DNA of 64,000 nucleotides from positions 16,492,349 through 16,556,348 of the forward strand of contig NC_088318.1 in the NCBI RefSeq assembly GCF_910592395.1. The letters are read 5' to 3'. The stretch is from Lineus longissimus (Eukaryota; Nemertea; Pilidiophora; Heteronemertea; Lineidae). The notes beneath the pieces were generated by a model, which made no database searches, had not been told where the DNA came from, and saw only the letters and a program-made list of their open reading frames with translations. A program made the translations under genes and the position numbers. This document shows positions 1 to 11,078 of the stretch, one piece after another (the first letter of the stretch is position 1; every line of letters starts with the position of its first letter).

Positions 1-282
1 TGAAATATTCAACCAATTTGGTTAAAAAAGTTCTTCCACGAACCTTGGTGTAAAAGGGAGAATATTCCTGTCTATAGAGCAAGTTTGAAAAATGTTTAAG
101 GGAAACCACTGTTGGTCAAATTTGAAATATGCAAAACAAAAGTTATTTTCAATAAAGTCTGACAAATTTCTATGGAAATGAGAAGCAACCTTTGTCCCCC
201 CTCAAATCAAACCCCCTCCAAGTCCACGAACCTGTCCCATGATTGCCCTAATCCTAATCCATCTGTTCACTTCCAGTTTCAG

Positions 283-3200
283 CCCTTGTTTCTCTCGGTG
301 CCTTTACCATATCTTTCTTGAAGTTAATCTCTTATGTGGCCGTCAACAAATGGTGCCGCGACCGAGAAAAAAGTGCGGCAACGATACGAAGTAAACGTAA
401 ATCAGTACATATAGCTTGTTTGCGTAAGTTAGCATGGTTAGCATGCACGTAACACATGTTAAGGGTTAGCTATGCATCATTGTACAAACTGCGAAAGGTT
501 AATATTTGAGCAACTATTACTTGATATGACCAGACTCTAGCTCATGTGTTTCAGTGCTGCATTGTAATGAATAATAGAGAGGAATCCTATCCTATCCTAA
601 CGAACCGCCCTTTACAGTGTAAATGCACTATGCGCAAACCATAATTGCTTGGGTTGGTGCAGAATGTAGAAGCTGTCAAAAAGCATTTAGAACCACTACA
701 ACATTGTGTATAACTGCATTTCTATTTTCTGGACCAGTAGTAAATACGAACGACGTACCCCTTTAACTGGACAGAGACCCAAATGGGTCGTGAAGTCAGT
801 ACAGTTGAACCTCTCTATTAAGGACAACCTTGGGACTGACAAGTACTGTCCTTAATAGAGAGGTGTCCTGATTAGAGAGGTCAAATTGATGCAACAACCA
901 ACTACGGACCAAAACTAGTGTCCTTAATAGAGAGAGTGTTCTTATTCGAGAGGTGTCCTCTAAGGGAGGTTCTACTGTATTTCTATTCTATTCTAATCTA
1001 TTTCAGCCAATTTGGAGAAGCCTGTGTCAAATGGGCAACAGGAGGTGGCTTTAGTGCAGTATCCCGATAACCTTAATGTAAAAGGTAGGTACACCCTCCC
1101 CTATTCTCAGGGGAGGTTGGGAATGACAGGAAGAACGAGAATATAAAGGCTTGACTCTATGAAGGAGATTCTAATAGTCACATCACTGGCATCGTTTTGT
1201 TGCTAAAGTACTATAAAACCTCTAAGGCCTAAGCCGACTACAGACAATGCCTAGAGACACAGCGATGCTTTGTTCAAGGTGAAACCCATGACTGGTCAGT
1301 GCCGAAACTAACTTCTTCGAATTCGTCTATTGAAGAATGTGATACAAACATTTAGGCCGAAATATTGTGACTTAAAGTTAATTTTTCCTTTCAGATTTAT
1401 ACTATTTTATGTTCGCACCGACCCTGTGTTACGAGTTAAATTTCCCACGATCAGCTCGGATACGTAAGAGGTTCCTTTTCAAGAGGGTCGTGGAGATGGT
1501 GTTCCTGTCCCAAATCATGCTTGGCCTCATACAACAGTGGATCGTGCCGACCGTCAAGAACTCCATGGTTCCGTTCGTCAATTCAGAATTTTCAAAAATT
1601 GTGGAACGTTTACTTAAACTTGCAGTAAGTATTTTAAAGCGGGACTATAGGCAGGAGCAGAGGGGCTAATTTGGCCATCTTCAGGTGGTTAATATACACA
1701 GTAATCCCATCAGCTGCTGTCATGGCCATCTGAAATTCAATCCTGTGAAAGGGTCCCCTTTGAGAGGAGGTACTTGCGACCACAGGCATCTTGTAATATC
1801 TGTTACACACTGGATATTATACACCTAGTATAAATTACAACAAGTTTCTTTTGTTTTTCAGGTGCCAAATCACTTCATCTGGTTAATCTTCTTTTATTGC
1901 TTCTTTCACTCGATGTTAAATGTTATTGCTGAAATACTCAAGTTTGGCGATCGTGAATTTTACAGGGACTGGTGGTAAGTTTGTGTTGTAAAACAGAGAT
2001 GTGATTCTTCTTCTTCAGCGTACACTCTGCACGCTGCACTCTGCACTGTTCTGTGATAACAATTTTCACCAGTGTTGGAAGGCAGTTTTGGGCATGGCTT
2101 GCCAATTTCAGGCATGCATAAGGTTACACCCCGTTCTAGTCATTGTTTATTGCAGTTGAAATAGTTTTCATTATCTTTAGCCCAAAATTAGGGGGCGGGG
2201 AGATGTAACCCCTCTCCATGCAATTTACCTGAAAAAATAATGCTAAATCTATTCTTATTTGCAGGAATTGTGATGAAATCAATACGTTTTGGTCCCATTG
2301 GAATATTCCTGTCCATCGCTGGGCTCGACGCCATCTCTATATCCCGATGATACAGTCGGGATTCTCCAAGATGCAAGCAGGAGTTACTGTGTTTTTCGTA
2401 TCAGCATTCTTCCATGAGGTTTGTCTAACAAAGAACTGTTTGTAGTTAACACCACGTAGATCTACGTGGCCCAAATCCCGCCTCTTTGAGCTGGTTATTG
2501 GAGTCTCATGGACTTCATGGAAGAACTACGCCATCGCCATCTTCAGGACATAATAAGAACTGAAATGGTCTTTTCAGTTCCTGCCTTGCCCTGAAGATGG
2601 CGATGGCGTAGTTCTTTCATGAAGTCCATGAGACTCCGATAACCAGCTCAACGGGGAGGGGGATTTGGGTCACGTAGGTTCGGCGCTGAAGGTGTTAAAA
2701 TGATTAAATCATGCTGTTTATGATAATTTACAAGTTCACTGCGCCAAACAACAATTGCTTTGTTAATAATCGATGAAGACCCATAAACATATATGGGTTA
2801 CTTCCTTTTATCTGATCTGGATGTTTTCTTTGGCATTGCATCTATAGATTTTTAAATAATTTCTTCTCACTTTCAGTACCTTGTCAGTGTACCTCTGAAC
2901 ATGTTTCGTCTCTGGGCTTTCTTTGCTATGCTGGGACAAGTAAGTTTACGTCTGATTCCCTTTAGGCTGAACCATTTCCATTTAGAATTATGTTCGAGTT
3001 TTAGCTAATGAAATTGAAGAAAAAACATAGAAACGAACAAAAAAAGACATCACTGGCTTGGTAGCCAGACAGTAGCCACTTTCCAGCTGAACTATCAAAC
3101 CAATATGATTAGTACCAATTTTCTGATATCAACTTCTGAGAGGATCCCCTAAATGTCTACCATTTTGTTTCAGGTGCCATTCGCCATGTTTGTGAAGAAG

Positions 3201-3305
3201 TTCTTACACGGACAGTACGGCAACATGGCCATGTGGATCTCGTTGATCGTCGGACAACCGATCGCAATACTTATGTACTTCCATGACTATTATATTCTCC
3301 ATTGA
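283..3305 (+). CDS. DGAT1: Diacylglycerol O-acyltransferase 1, C-terminal exons (5' truncated by window edge)
   Basis: An ER multi-pass acyltransferase (MBOAT family) that joins diacylglycerol and acyl-CoA in the last step of triacylglycerol synthesis. Seven coding exons are seen: 283-390, 1007-1084, 1395-1624, 1862-1974, 2265-2418, 2877-2939 and 3174-3305 (TGA at 3303). All have AG/GT borders and matching phases, giving about 291 residues. Family landmarks are YPDNL before the first membrane block, CYELNFPRS, the [11 protein letters not shown] motif (acyl-CoA site in the family), and SAFFHEYLVSVP, whose His is the catalytic residue of MBOAT enzymes. The protein ends in [10 protein letters not shown], close to the animal DGAT1 terminus. 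The first exon could start at 277 instead of 283, since both AGs keep the frame. The N-terminal half lies left of the window. The gene converges on ACSF3. Exon limits are by eye. Confidence 0.95.
802..977. mobile_element. MITE, CAGTRGAACC family (full copy in DGAT1 intron)
   Basis: A non-autonomous element of about 176 bp bounded by TA on both sides. It starts CAGTTGAACCTC and ends GGTTCTACTG, the inverted complement with one mismatch. Internal motifs such as CTCTCTATTAAGGACA are repeated in both orientations. Relatives are at 16609-16693, 60731-60873 and, as decayed pieces, near 8736-8785 and 41330-41480. TA flanks fit a Tc1/mariner-type target, which is inference because no transposase is in the window. 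Confidence 0.75.
1633..1710. mobile_element. End fragment of TTAA-ended MITE
   Basis: The sequence TTAAAGCGGGACTATAGGC and the following 50 bases match the left end of the full element at 3817-4043. The right end is missing. The fragment begins 8 bases after the splice donor of the DGAT1 exon that ends at 1624. Confidence 0.6.
2446..2699. mobile_element. Foldback (long inverted repeat) element, copy A
   Basis: Two arms of about 110 bp are in inverted orientation and meet near 2540-2590. Each arm carries the 22-base core around GATGGCGATGGCGTAGTTC and a TGGACTTCATG block. The outer left end contains CCACGTAGATCTACGTGG, a perfect 18-base palindrome. The right end runs into TTCGGCGCTGAAGGTGTTAA. 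It lies in the DGAT1 intron between the exons ending at 2418 and starting at 2877. Related copies are at 5672-5956, 33872-34077 and 34110-34394. Confidence 0.75.
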
Positions 3306-3449
3306 GCATGTAATAGACTGGCCACTTCGCAGCAGGGAGGAACTATTGTTGTTACTTGAGGTGCTTAAGGGAGAATTTCACTTTATCATGTTCGTTGTAT
3401 ATATTGCTAATATTAGTAATGGTGTATTCAGTATTTTTGGAGTCATGTT

Positions 3450-3560
3450 CATGTAGCAGCTCGGGTCTCAGACTGGCAGGTCCTGAGGTCCCTGGTTTGA
3501 TCCCCACTGTTTGTGTGAGACTCCAGCCAGGGCTCTTTGTCTCTTTGCCTTGCACAAAAA
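3450..3560 (+). mobile_element. tRNA-derived SINE-like segment in the DGAT1 3' UTR
   Basis: A TAGCAGCTCGGGT stretch resembles a Pol III A box, and GGTTTGATCCC about 40 bases further resembles a B box (GGTTCGANTCC). The implied acceptor stem does not pair, so this is not a working tRNA gene. It falls between the DGAT1 stop and the likely polyadenylation signal. Confidence 0.45.
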
Positions 3561-3732
3561 TGTGGAGGCTCAAAATTTTGGCAGTTTACCATTTAATGTT
3601 TATTTACACTTTTCAGAAATTTGTAACTGCATTGTATACCTTCTAAGTTCTTTAGCACCAAATCTTTTTAAATTGAGCTCTGTAAAATATTGTGACAAAA
3701 ACATGTATGTAAATATGTAGACGTTATCTGAA

Positions 3733-3738
3733 AATAAA
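3733..3738 (+). terminator. Candidate DGAT1 polyadenylation signal
   Basis: A canonical AATAAA lies about 430 bases after the DGAT1 stop and is followed by T-rich sequence. No nearer canonical hexamer was noticed. Transcript data would be needed to confirm use. Confidence 0.5.
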
Positions 3739-3816
3739 AATCGCTGTAAAGAGAGTCCACATATGTACTATGACAGATTTTATTCTTAGAATCATGCTGT
3801 GATATTTTAATGGTAT

Positions 3817-4043
3817 TAAAAGGGGACTATAGGCAGGAGCAGAGGGGCTAATTTGGCCATCTTCAGGTGACTAAGAGGCCTATACACAGTGAGGGCCCTG
3901 GGTCATATCAGATTTAGCACTAAATATATTCCTCGTACAAGCGTGAATCATTTCGACTTACTGTAAGATGTGAGAGACCCCTATTGGCGACTTTGTGTAA
4001 CTTTATCTTGCCTGCCTAGCTGCTGCCTATATTGTCCCTTTAA
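3817..4043. mobile_element. TTAA-ended MITE, full copy
   Basis: It begins TTAAAAGGGGACTATAGGC and ends GCCTATATTGTCCCTTTAA, imperfect terminal inverted repeats, each closed by TTAA. A second full-length relative is at 63430-63641, and single ends are at 1633-1710 and 10885-10958. TTAA at both ends resembles piggyBac target duplications, but no transposase is present, so superfamily is inference. Confidence 0.7.
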
Positions 4044-4174
4044 ATTTTGAGACGTAAAAATTTGCGGTGAAGGGAAAGAAAGTTGCTGATTCTAGACTTA
4101 GGTTTGTAGTGGTCTTGTAAATAATGTCAAAATGTCGAAGTGTATTTGATTCGAAGGTAGAATGGCTGCCTATA

Positions 4175-4261
4175 CAGGGTGGTCCAGAATTATTTTCCTT
4201 TGGACAATAGAATTCTATTGTGTATCCATTGTGTGAGGGAAAATAATTCTGGGCCACCCCG
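4175..4261. mobile_element. 87-bp palindromic MITE (CAGGGTGGYCC ends), copy 1
   Basis: TA-flanked, starting CAGGGTGGTCCAGAATTA and ending in its inverted complement (GGGCCACCCCG). The centre is CAATAGAATTCTATTG, itself a perfect palindrome, so the whole element can fold as one hairpin. Identical-length copies are at 52913-52999 and 63671-63757. Confidence 0.85.
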
Positions 4262-5024
4262 TAGTTCAAGATATCAAGAGCCTGACATATTCAATAATGT
4301 TTTTAATTGACTTTCTCTCTTACCTGATGGAAAAGTTGTACTAGTTTTTTTTTTGCTGCTTGAAGTGGAAGAGGTCAACAGTTGGTCGGCAAAAGGCATT
4401 ACATGTATTATCAAAAAGGATACATTTCTTTGCATGTTAAACGTTATTTTGCCTTGCATGTTACTTATGATGTTCAGAATCAGAGCTTTATAAAGGTTTT
4501 ATTTGTAAGCAGGAAATTTATGTTGTTCAATTTACTTTGTTTTTCTTTTCCCTGATGAAGAAACCATTTGCCAGAATATCGGTGACTGAATTTATTAATT
4601 ATGTTAAGTAGTTAAGTTAAATGATAAGAATAACAATTTTTAGCGTTGTGTTCATCTGGTTATAAGGTTCTTCACGTCTGATTTGCATCACACATGAGGC
4701 CCATCACAGCAAAACAGGCACATGTTGCACAGAAGAAGAGCATAAATGACACCAGAGGATAATGGAAGAAATTTATGTACTCAGGTTTCACAAAAGGCAG
4801 ACAACAGTGAAATAAACAACCAGCCCGTGTGTGTTCTACAGAGTAACCTGGTGGCTAATTTCTTTGTGATGTCATAGTGTCCAAGGTACCAGAAGGACAC
4901 AGGTTATTTAAGTACATTTTAGGGTACTAAGTAGTTATTAGATTCTTTACTCCATACATGATGTTACATATTCAGAGCTTTATAAAAGTTCACTTGTAGT
5001 AGATAAGGTGTGCAATTATACCAG

Positions 5025-5289
5025 GGCCCGGTTTCACAAAGAATCTTAAGTCTGTTTTGGTGACTTAAGTATGAGAATTTCTTAAGTTTTGTCTTAAGTT
5101 GATTCACAAAGAATCTTAACTCGCCTAGCCGACTTAAGTACCCCAAAAACTTAAGCACGGTAGCTACCGTACTTAAGTCGGAATGAAGGACACAAGATGC
5201 TTTGAGATTCGTACTTAAGTTTTTGACTTGGCTTAGTCAAAATATTATGACTTGAGACAAACACTTAAGATTCTTTGAGAAACCGGGCC
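5025..5289. mobile_element. MITE with GGCCCGGTTTC terminal inverted repeats
   Basis: The left end GGCCCGGTTTCACAAAGAAT and right end ATTCTTTGAGAAACCGGGCC are inverted complements with one mismatch. The interior is full of CTTAAGT/ACTTAAG words in both orientations and contains a smaller palindrome around GGTAGCTACC. Length is 265 bp. No target duplication could be assigned. No other copy is in the window. Confidence 0.8.
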
Positions 5290-5509
5290 AAGGAATGACG
5301 TATCCCGATTGAATGACTTCGCCATGGCATATTGATTGGTCTTAATTGGTCACGATTTGTTTACAAATTCTGTGCACTTGGCTTCATCTATGTCAAGTTA
5401 ATAAAGCACTTACTTTAAATTTTTCTTGTTTTCTTTGATAGTAATGATATGTGTACATGTATACTAATGGCGATGGTATTATAGTCTTGGCCCGCAGAGA
5501 AGTACATGA

Positions 5510-5615
5510 AATAACACCCCCACAGCACCCAGTGTGGGGATTCGAACAGTGTCAGCCAGGCACTGTCAACTATGGTTATCAGAGCGCTAGCAGACGACCG
5601 CAACAGATTTTGAAG
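5510..5615 (-). mobile_element. tRNA-derived SINE-like fragment
   Basis: Read on the - strand, a TAGCGCTCTGATAA stretch (A-box-like) is followed about 45 bases later by TGTTCGAATCCCC (B-box-like, complement at 5536-5548). The stems of a functional tRNA are not formed. Best read as the head of a SINE or a decayed tRNA-related repeat. Confidence 0.45.
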
Positions 5616-5671
5616 CACAGGCAGGTTCAACTGCAAATATTTCCTTATTCAGTGACACTGGTTTGGTCTTT

Positions 5672-5956
5672 ACAGTTCCTGCCTTGCCCTGAAGATGGCG
5701 ATGGCGTAGTTCTTTCATGAAGTCCATGAGACTTCGATAGCCAGCTCAAAGAGGGGGATTTGGGCCACGCAGAACTACGTGGTTCGGCGCTGAAAGCTAG
5801 GAACGCTAGGAACTGAAATGACAGTTTGGTCTTCTCAGTTCTTCCCTTTCCCTGAAGATGGCGATGGCGTAGTTCGTCCATGAAACTTCGATAACCAGCT
5901 CAGAGAGGGGGGATTTGGGCCACGCAGAACTACGTGGTTCGGCGCTGAAAGCGTTA
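5672..5956. mobile_element. Two tandem half-arms of the foldback family (copy B)
   Basis: Two direct, not inverted, arms at about 5672-5801 and 5833-5956. Each runs from the CTGAAGATGGCGATGGCG core to GGTTCGGCGCTGAAAG. The usual AGATCT palindrome centre is replaced by CACGCAGAACTACGTGG in both arms, so they share a recent ancestor. Confidence 0.7.
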
Positions 5957-6761
5957 AACTGCTGCAGTACGAAGTTGATTCTTTAGAATATCAGTTAAGA
6001 AAACAAAATCTAAAATCCAGTAACACGTGTTCACCCATTCTGAATTCAAAAACAAAAATCAACTCTTCCAAAAAGAGCATGCGGAAAGGAGAATATCGTG
6101 ACTCCCCAATCCGCTCTGCGATCCTTTATGACTAGGGTACCAACAAGAGAACAGTCAGTTGATCTTTGATCAAGGGGTATACTTGACTCATCGCTATCAT
6201 ACCTCAATGCGATTCAGCCTCATCTTGGGCCAGATGTTTAGGGAGAATCAATTTTGTGATCCGATTTATGGTTGTTGCCGGCTAACTGGGTCTTCTCTGG
6301 CGTCCGATCCACAATAAGCGTACTCTTCCATATAAGGCTGCAGCTGCGGCTCGCTTGATAAGTGGATTTGATAATCTGGATCAAAATCTGAATGGAGGGC
6401 GATGGATGACAACTGGATGTGGCTAAATCCAGTACCACATGTACAAGACAAAAACTAAGGAAAAACTGAGTTCTTAATCGAATCTTTTTAATATTTCTGT
6501 ACAATATCTACATTGAAACAAATTCAATTGATGAGATTATCAAATTGAGGCTATTTCTGAGATCACAGAAAATGCAGTTTGAGTCATGCATTGCATAGGG
6601 GGCATCCATAAGACATAAGCACTATTTTTTCGTTTTGTGCGACCCATTGCAGACATATGCAAAAATCATCAGTTCATACAGATGGTGATACTGCTAAGTG
6701 GTAGACTATGTAAACCCGACTACAAGTGCTAATGTAAACTCTATGTAAACCAAACTAAGAT

Positions 6762-9700
6762 TCATATCATTCGTCTGTTGGCTTCTGGAAATACTTGTTT
6801 GACTAGTTCCTTCTTGTTCACTTTTCCCATTGCATTCCTTGGCATTACATCAAGACATTTCAGGGTTGTTGGGATTTGGTAAGGGGGAAGAAGATCCTTG
6901 GCCCAGGCCTTCAGTTCATGGAGTGTCAGGACACATCCAGGCTGCAGCACCACCACCGCCGCAACTTTCTGTCCCCAAGTCATGTCAGGAAGACCTGAAA
7001 TTGAGATACGCAGATTTCTAAGACCAAGTTTCAAAGTCGTCACAGCAAACCTCCAGAAAGCTCACCACTAGTCGCAGTGGTGAGGGTGAGGGACAGAGTC
7101 CAGAGCGTACATATCCATAGCGCAGACGACCTGTAATGGCACTACAAAAGGCTGACACACTTACCTACAATTGCGCAATCAGTAATATCAGGGTGGGATA
7201 ATAGATGGCGTTCAATGTCGAGAGCACTGATTTTATATCCTCCACTCTTAATGACATCAACGGATGTTCGCCCAAGAATCTTATAGATACCATTTTCGAA
7301 GCAGGCTGTGTCACCTAGAAAATAAATGAATCTAAATCATAATTACCCAGGATGTAACAACTTGGGACATTAACTAAGAGTGCTCACTTCTTTTTGCCAA
7401 GAACATGGCAAACTGTAACTAGATAAACTAGAGACTGTATTTATCCTACCTGTTTTAAACCAGCCATCCTGAGTAAAGGTTTCCTGTGTTTCCTTTGGTT
7501 TGTTCCAGTATTCTGAGAAGACATTTGGTCCCCGAACATACAGTTCACCGCTATGACCCTCTTTACCTAGAAATAGAAAGAAAAACATGAAGGAGGAGGT
7601 AGAAAACACTGTACTAGACCAAAGAAAACATGGATGGATAACGTCAGAGAGCACAAGTCCCCAATCAAAGGACAGTATTGTGTGGGGAATAGAATTCTGG
7701 CGACAACAGACCAGCCTGATCATTTCTTAAACGAAGTTTAGAGGGGTTTAATGCACTCATTACAAACCACATTTTCACCAGTCACGAAAGACCAAGCAGA
7801 AATCTATTCCCCAATACGGTAATAGGATTAGGTACCGTGAAGAGTGGACCATCTAATACTCTACTTACCTGGAGTGACTTTGGTTGACCGACTAGAACCC
7901 TGAGCAACAACATTATAACCATTCTCGGCAGAGACGTCTGGTTCAGCTATCAAAACTTCCACACCGGGAAATGGAAATCCAACAGCACCTGCAGATGAAA
8001 GAAACATTACAAATGATAATGGGAACATTATAAATGATGACGAGACGTATGACCAAACTCATACACTCACCTGGTACTCTCTCTCCACTGAGCGAGTTTG
8101 TCAAACCCATCCCAAACTCGGTCATTCCGTATCTCTCGAGCAGACGATGGCCTGTGATGTCCTCCCACTGTTTCATGATTGGCTGAGGCAGTGCAGCTGA
8201 CCCACTCACCATCAACCTGAACACAAAATGGACATAATAAGTACAACACGAGTTATATCTGGCTAGCACTACGGTATAGGTCAAACTGTGGAGGGTTCAA
8301 CGATATACATACTGACATTTTACAATCAAACAGTTGGCAGAAATCATGTCCACTTTCCTTTTCATCTCAGAACCCTCACTATTGTTTTACAGTATTCCGT
8401 AAGGCCTGCAAGGCAGTAACTAGCACTACCCAGTGAAAGAAAATTTCACCTCACTCTTGACATGCAGGCGGATTTGGCATATTCTTTGGAGTAGTGTGAT
8501 TTGCCTCCCATTTCTTTCTCAAAATACTCTATCAACTTGGCATAGACAGTGGGTACAGCCATGAAGACATTGATTCTAGCACCATTCTCTCCCACTGGAT
8601 CGAGTAGTTGTGACCAGACCTGCAAAAAGAAAAGATTGAACAAAATAATATACACGAGTGCCAACAAAGTACCTCGGCACTGTTCGAGTCATTCACAAAA
8701 AAGCTTTCTCTATTTTGGACACCTCCTCAATCAATAAGGACAGAATTGGTCAGTCCCAAAGGTGTTCTTAATAGATAGGTAGTGTTTATACCTGTTTTGC
8801 ATCAAACTTGGGAAGCATGACACAAGTAGCACCACACGACATGGGAGTCATGAGGCAGTTTACTATTCCATGGACATGATGTAGGGGCAGCACGTGGAGG
8901 ATGGTGTCAGCCTTGGACCAAGCCCATGCGATTCTCATCATTTCAATCTGAGCGTGTAGGCTACCATGGGTATGGACAACACCCTGGAAGAAAGACATTT
9001 GATGATAATTTACAATTATAGTTTAAGAATCGGTACAAGTAGAAGGACACTGATATTTGAATTCTTTTGAGCAAAAATTACCGGTAAAGTAAAATGATTC
9101 GTTCATTTCAAACCTAACCAAAGTTTGAGACAGGAATTTAAGAGAACCTTTGATGTACGAATTTTTGTGTGGTCCGAGTGTCTTAACTCCCTTACACACA
9201 TAATTTCAATCAACTTACTTTTGGCCGACCAGTGGTGCCACTTGTATAAATCAGCATGGCTGCCTGTCTCTTGTAATGATTTATCGATAAAAAACTCGCA
9301 AATTTTGAATTTTGTTTCAAGCGTCCTGATCGGCTCTGCAATGGTATACTGTCAAGACTTTCTGCTCTGTTTTCCACTGTGGATTCACCGCTCAGAACAT
9401 CATCATCAAACTGAAGAAAATCTGACTTTCCGAGAATAATCTTTTCGATGGCTAACTTTTCAGCAAGTGGCCCAATTTTCTCCTCAAATTCTTCTGTCGC
9501 TATGACAACAGAGGACCGAGAATCTAGGATAAAGTATTCAAGCTCGGATACTGGATGGGATTTCGATAATGGAACTGCCACCCCACCCATCATCCACGTA
9601 GCCCACTTGCTAACAACATACGAGACGTCATTCGGACAAAGAAAAGCAATTCTAGGCCCCACAAACTTATCCTTGACAGGTCCACATAATGTCAACAATC

Positions 9701-9971
9701 TCTCGGATAAACTCAAACTCTTTTTGAGAATTTCACCATAGGTGTGTGAGCCATTCTGATCAATGAGAGCAGTCCTCCATTTGAAATCTTCAGCTTTGAT
9801 AAAGACGGGTGTGACAACACCACTGCCCGTCTTCCTCCGTGACATCAGGGTAATGCTGCTATAGAACCTGGTCGACTTTTCACTCTGACTAGACAATCTC
9901 CTGATGGTTTTGAAACATGCATGGCACATCCTCCATTTGAAGACCTCCAACCCTTTCGCTGGTAAAGACAT
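6762..9971 (-). CDS. ACSF3: Acyl-CoA synthetase family member 3 (mitochondrial malonyl-CoA synthetase)
   Basis: An adenylate-forming enzyme that activates malonate (and methylmalonate) to CoA thioesters in the mitochondrial matrix. Eight coding exons in transcription order: 9971-9219, 8983-8792, 8619-8450, 8216-8071, 7988-7869, 7566-7450, 7314-7165 and 6994-6762. All have AG/GT borders and consistent phases, giving 626 residues against about 576 in human. Motifs in order are the nucleotide loop [79 protein letters not shown] and [14 protein letters not shown] with the C-terminal catalytic Lys. The N-terminus is basic and Ser/Arg-rich without acids, fitting a mitochondrial targeting peptide. 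The extra length lies in exon 1, just before the nucleotide loop. Divergent from TRIQK. Confidence 0.96.
8736..8785. repeat. Decayed fragment of CAGTRGAACC MITE in ACSF3 intron
   Basis: Words such as CAGTCCCAAAGGTGTTCTTA and AATAGATAGGT match the interior of the full copies at 802-977 and 60731-60873. Both termini are lost. It ends a few bases from the donor of the ACSF3 exon at 8792. Confidence 0.45.
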
Positions 9972-11078
9972 TCTGTATCAAGGAGCATTAACAAATTTAC
10001 CAATGGATTTTTCATTCCTGAAAGTGAAATAGAAGAAAAAACATTACTTTCAAGTTTTAAGTATTACAAGTGTCACTGCACATCGTCACTTTTACACCAG
10101 GCGGAGGAAGTCACTGCTGGCACAACGACGACAACGAACAAAAGAACATGTGGTGTGCGACCATGCGGTCTTTTGTTTGCTGCTTGTTTGTTGTTTGTGC
10201 AAAAGGGTCTATTCACTTCAGACTTTGTGAACACTTTTGAAGTTTGTTACAGAGGAATTGTTGTCAGCTGTACAATGCCTTAAGGCTCACAACAGCTAAT
10301 TGGGTGACGTATCTTTGTTCTTCTGCCTGCCAAAAATATGTCCAAATGCATTAAAACCAAAATCAGAAATGAAAATTAGGTGAAAAGCAGAGAAAAGCCT
10401 GAAAAAATTCGTGCCTGGTACAGTGTACCGGTAGACACTAGCAGTAGAATTTAGGTTTACAAATGCTCGCGAGGTGGCGTGGTGTAAATGTTCCTGATAA
10501 GTTGTCACAAAAGCTGATAATTAAAATGGTTTTATAGAATGTAGAATAGGTTATAATCATATGATAATCATAATTTATCAGAGAGAATTATCTTTTTTCA
10601 TAAATTGCCATAGTTTTGTAACTTTGTTATCGATGTTGCTAAAAAAATTAAGAAAATTTTATTACATCAAACACAGTAAAAAACACATCGTCTGCCAACT
10701 TCGCCAACTTTACGATTTTTTCCTCCTTTAATCCCAATTTATTCCTTCAATCGAGGTAAAAAAAAGTAAAATGAAATGAATATTTCCGTTAACTATCTAA
10801 GATAGTCTCTGTCTCTGAGCAGTGACATCCGTATGTGCCTTAATTCATCCTGAAATTAAGAGTTTTGAAGAAAATATTTCATTCTTAATGAAATTTATGA
10901 CTTGCCTGCCTAGCCCTAGCTGCTGCCTATATAGGCCTGGCTATAGTCCCTTTAAATATCGAAATTTCTCTTCCAATTTCAAATTCATTCATTGTCCTGT
11001 TTCAGATTCTCTCCTCATGCATGGCTTCAAGTTCAAACTAATCTGACCTTGCCAACAATAGATCATACACTTTACAGG
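9972..11078. other. Divergent spacer between ACSF3 and TRIQK
   Basis: The two start codons face away from each other, so this 1.1 kb should contain both promoters and any 5' UTR exons. The part 10080-10200 is somewhat GC-richer than its surroundings and is the likelier core. An acceptor AG at 11076-11077 directly precedes the TRIQK ATG, implying at least one noncoding 5' exon upstream. No TATA box can be assigned. A MITE end lies at 10885-10958. Confidence 0.5.
10885..10958. mobile_element. Right-end fragment of TTAA-ended MITE
   Basis: The end GGCTATAGTCCCTTTAA and the preceding CTGCCTAG...CTGCTGCCTATA block match the right terminus of 3817-4043. The left end is absent. It sits about 120 bases before the TRIQK start codon. 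Confidence 0.6.

Larger units (their letters stand above)
3306..6761. other. Convergent spacer between DGAT1 and ACSF3
   Basis: No protein gene recognised. It should hold both 3' UTRs. Most of 3450-5960 is identifiable repeat: SINE-like, TTAA-ended MITE, 87-bp palindrome, GGCCCGGTTTC MITE, and foldback arms. A piece at about 4690-4770 reappears near 41660-41740 as a diverged dispersed repeat. From 5957 to 6761 I see only AT-rich unique sequence. ATTAAA on the - strand at 6487-6492 is a weak polyadenylation candidate for ACSF3. Confidence 0.7.
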
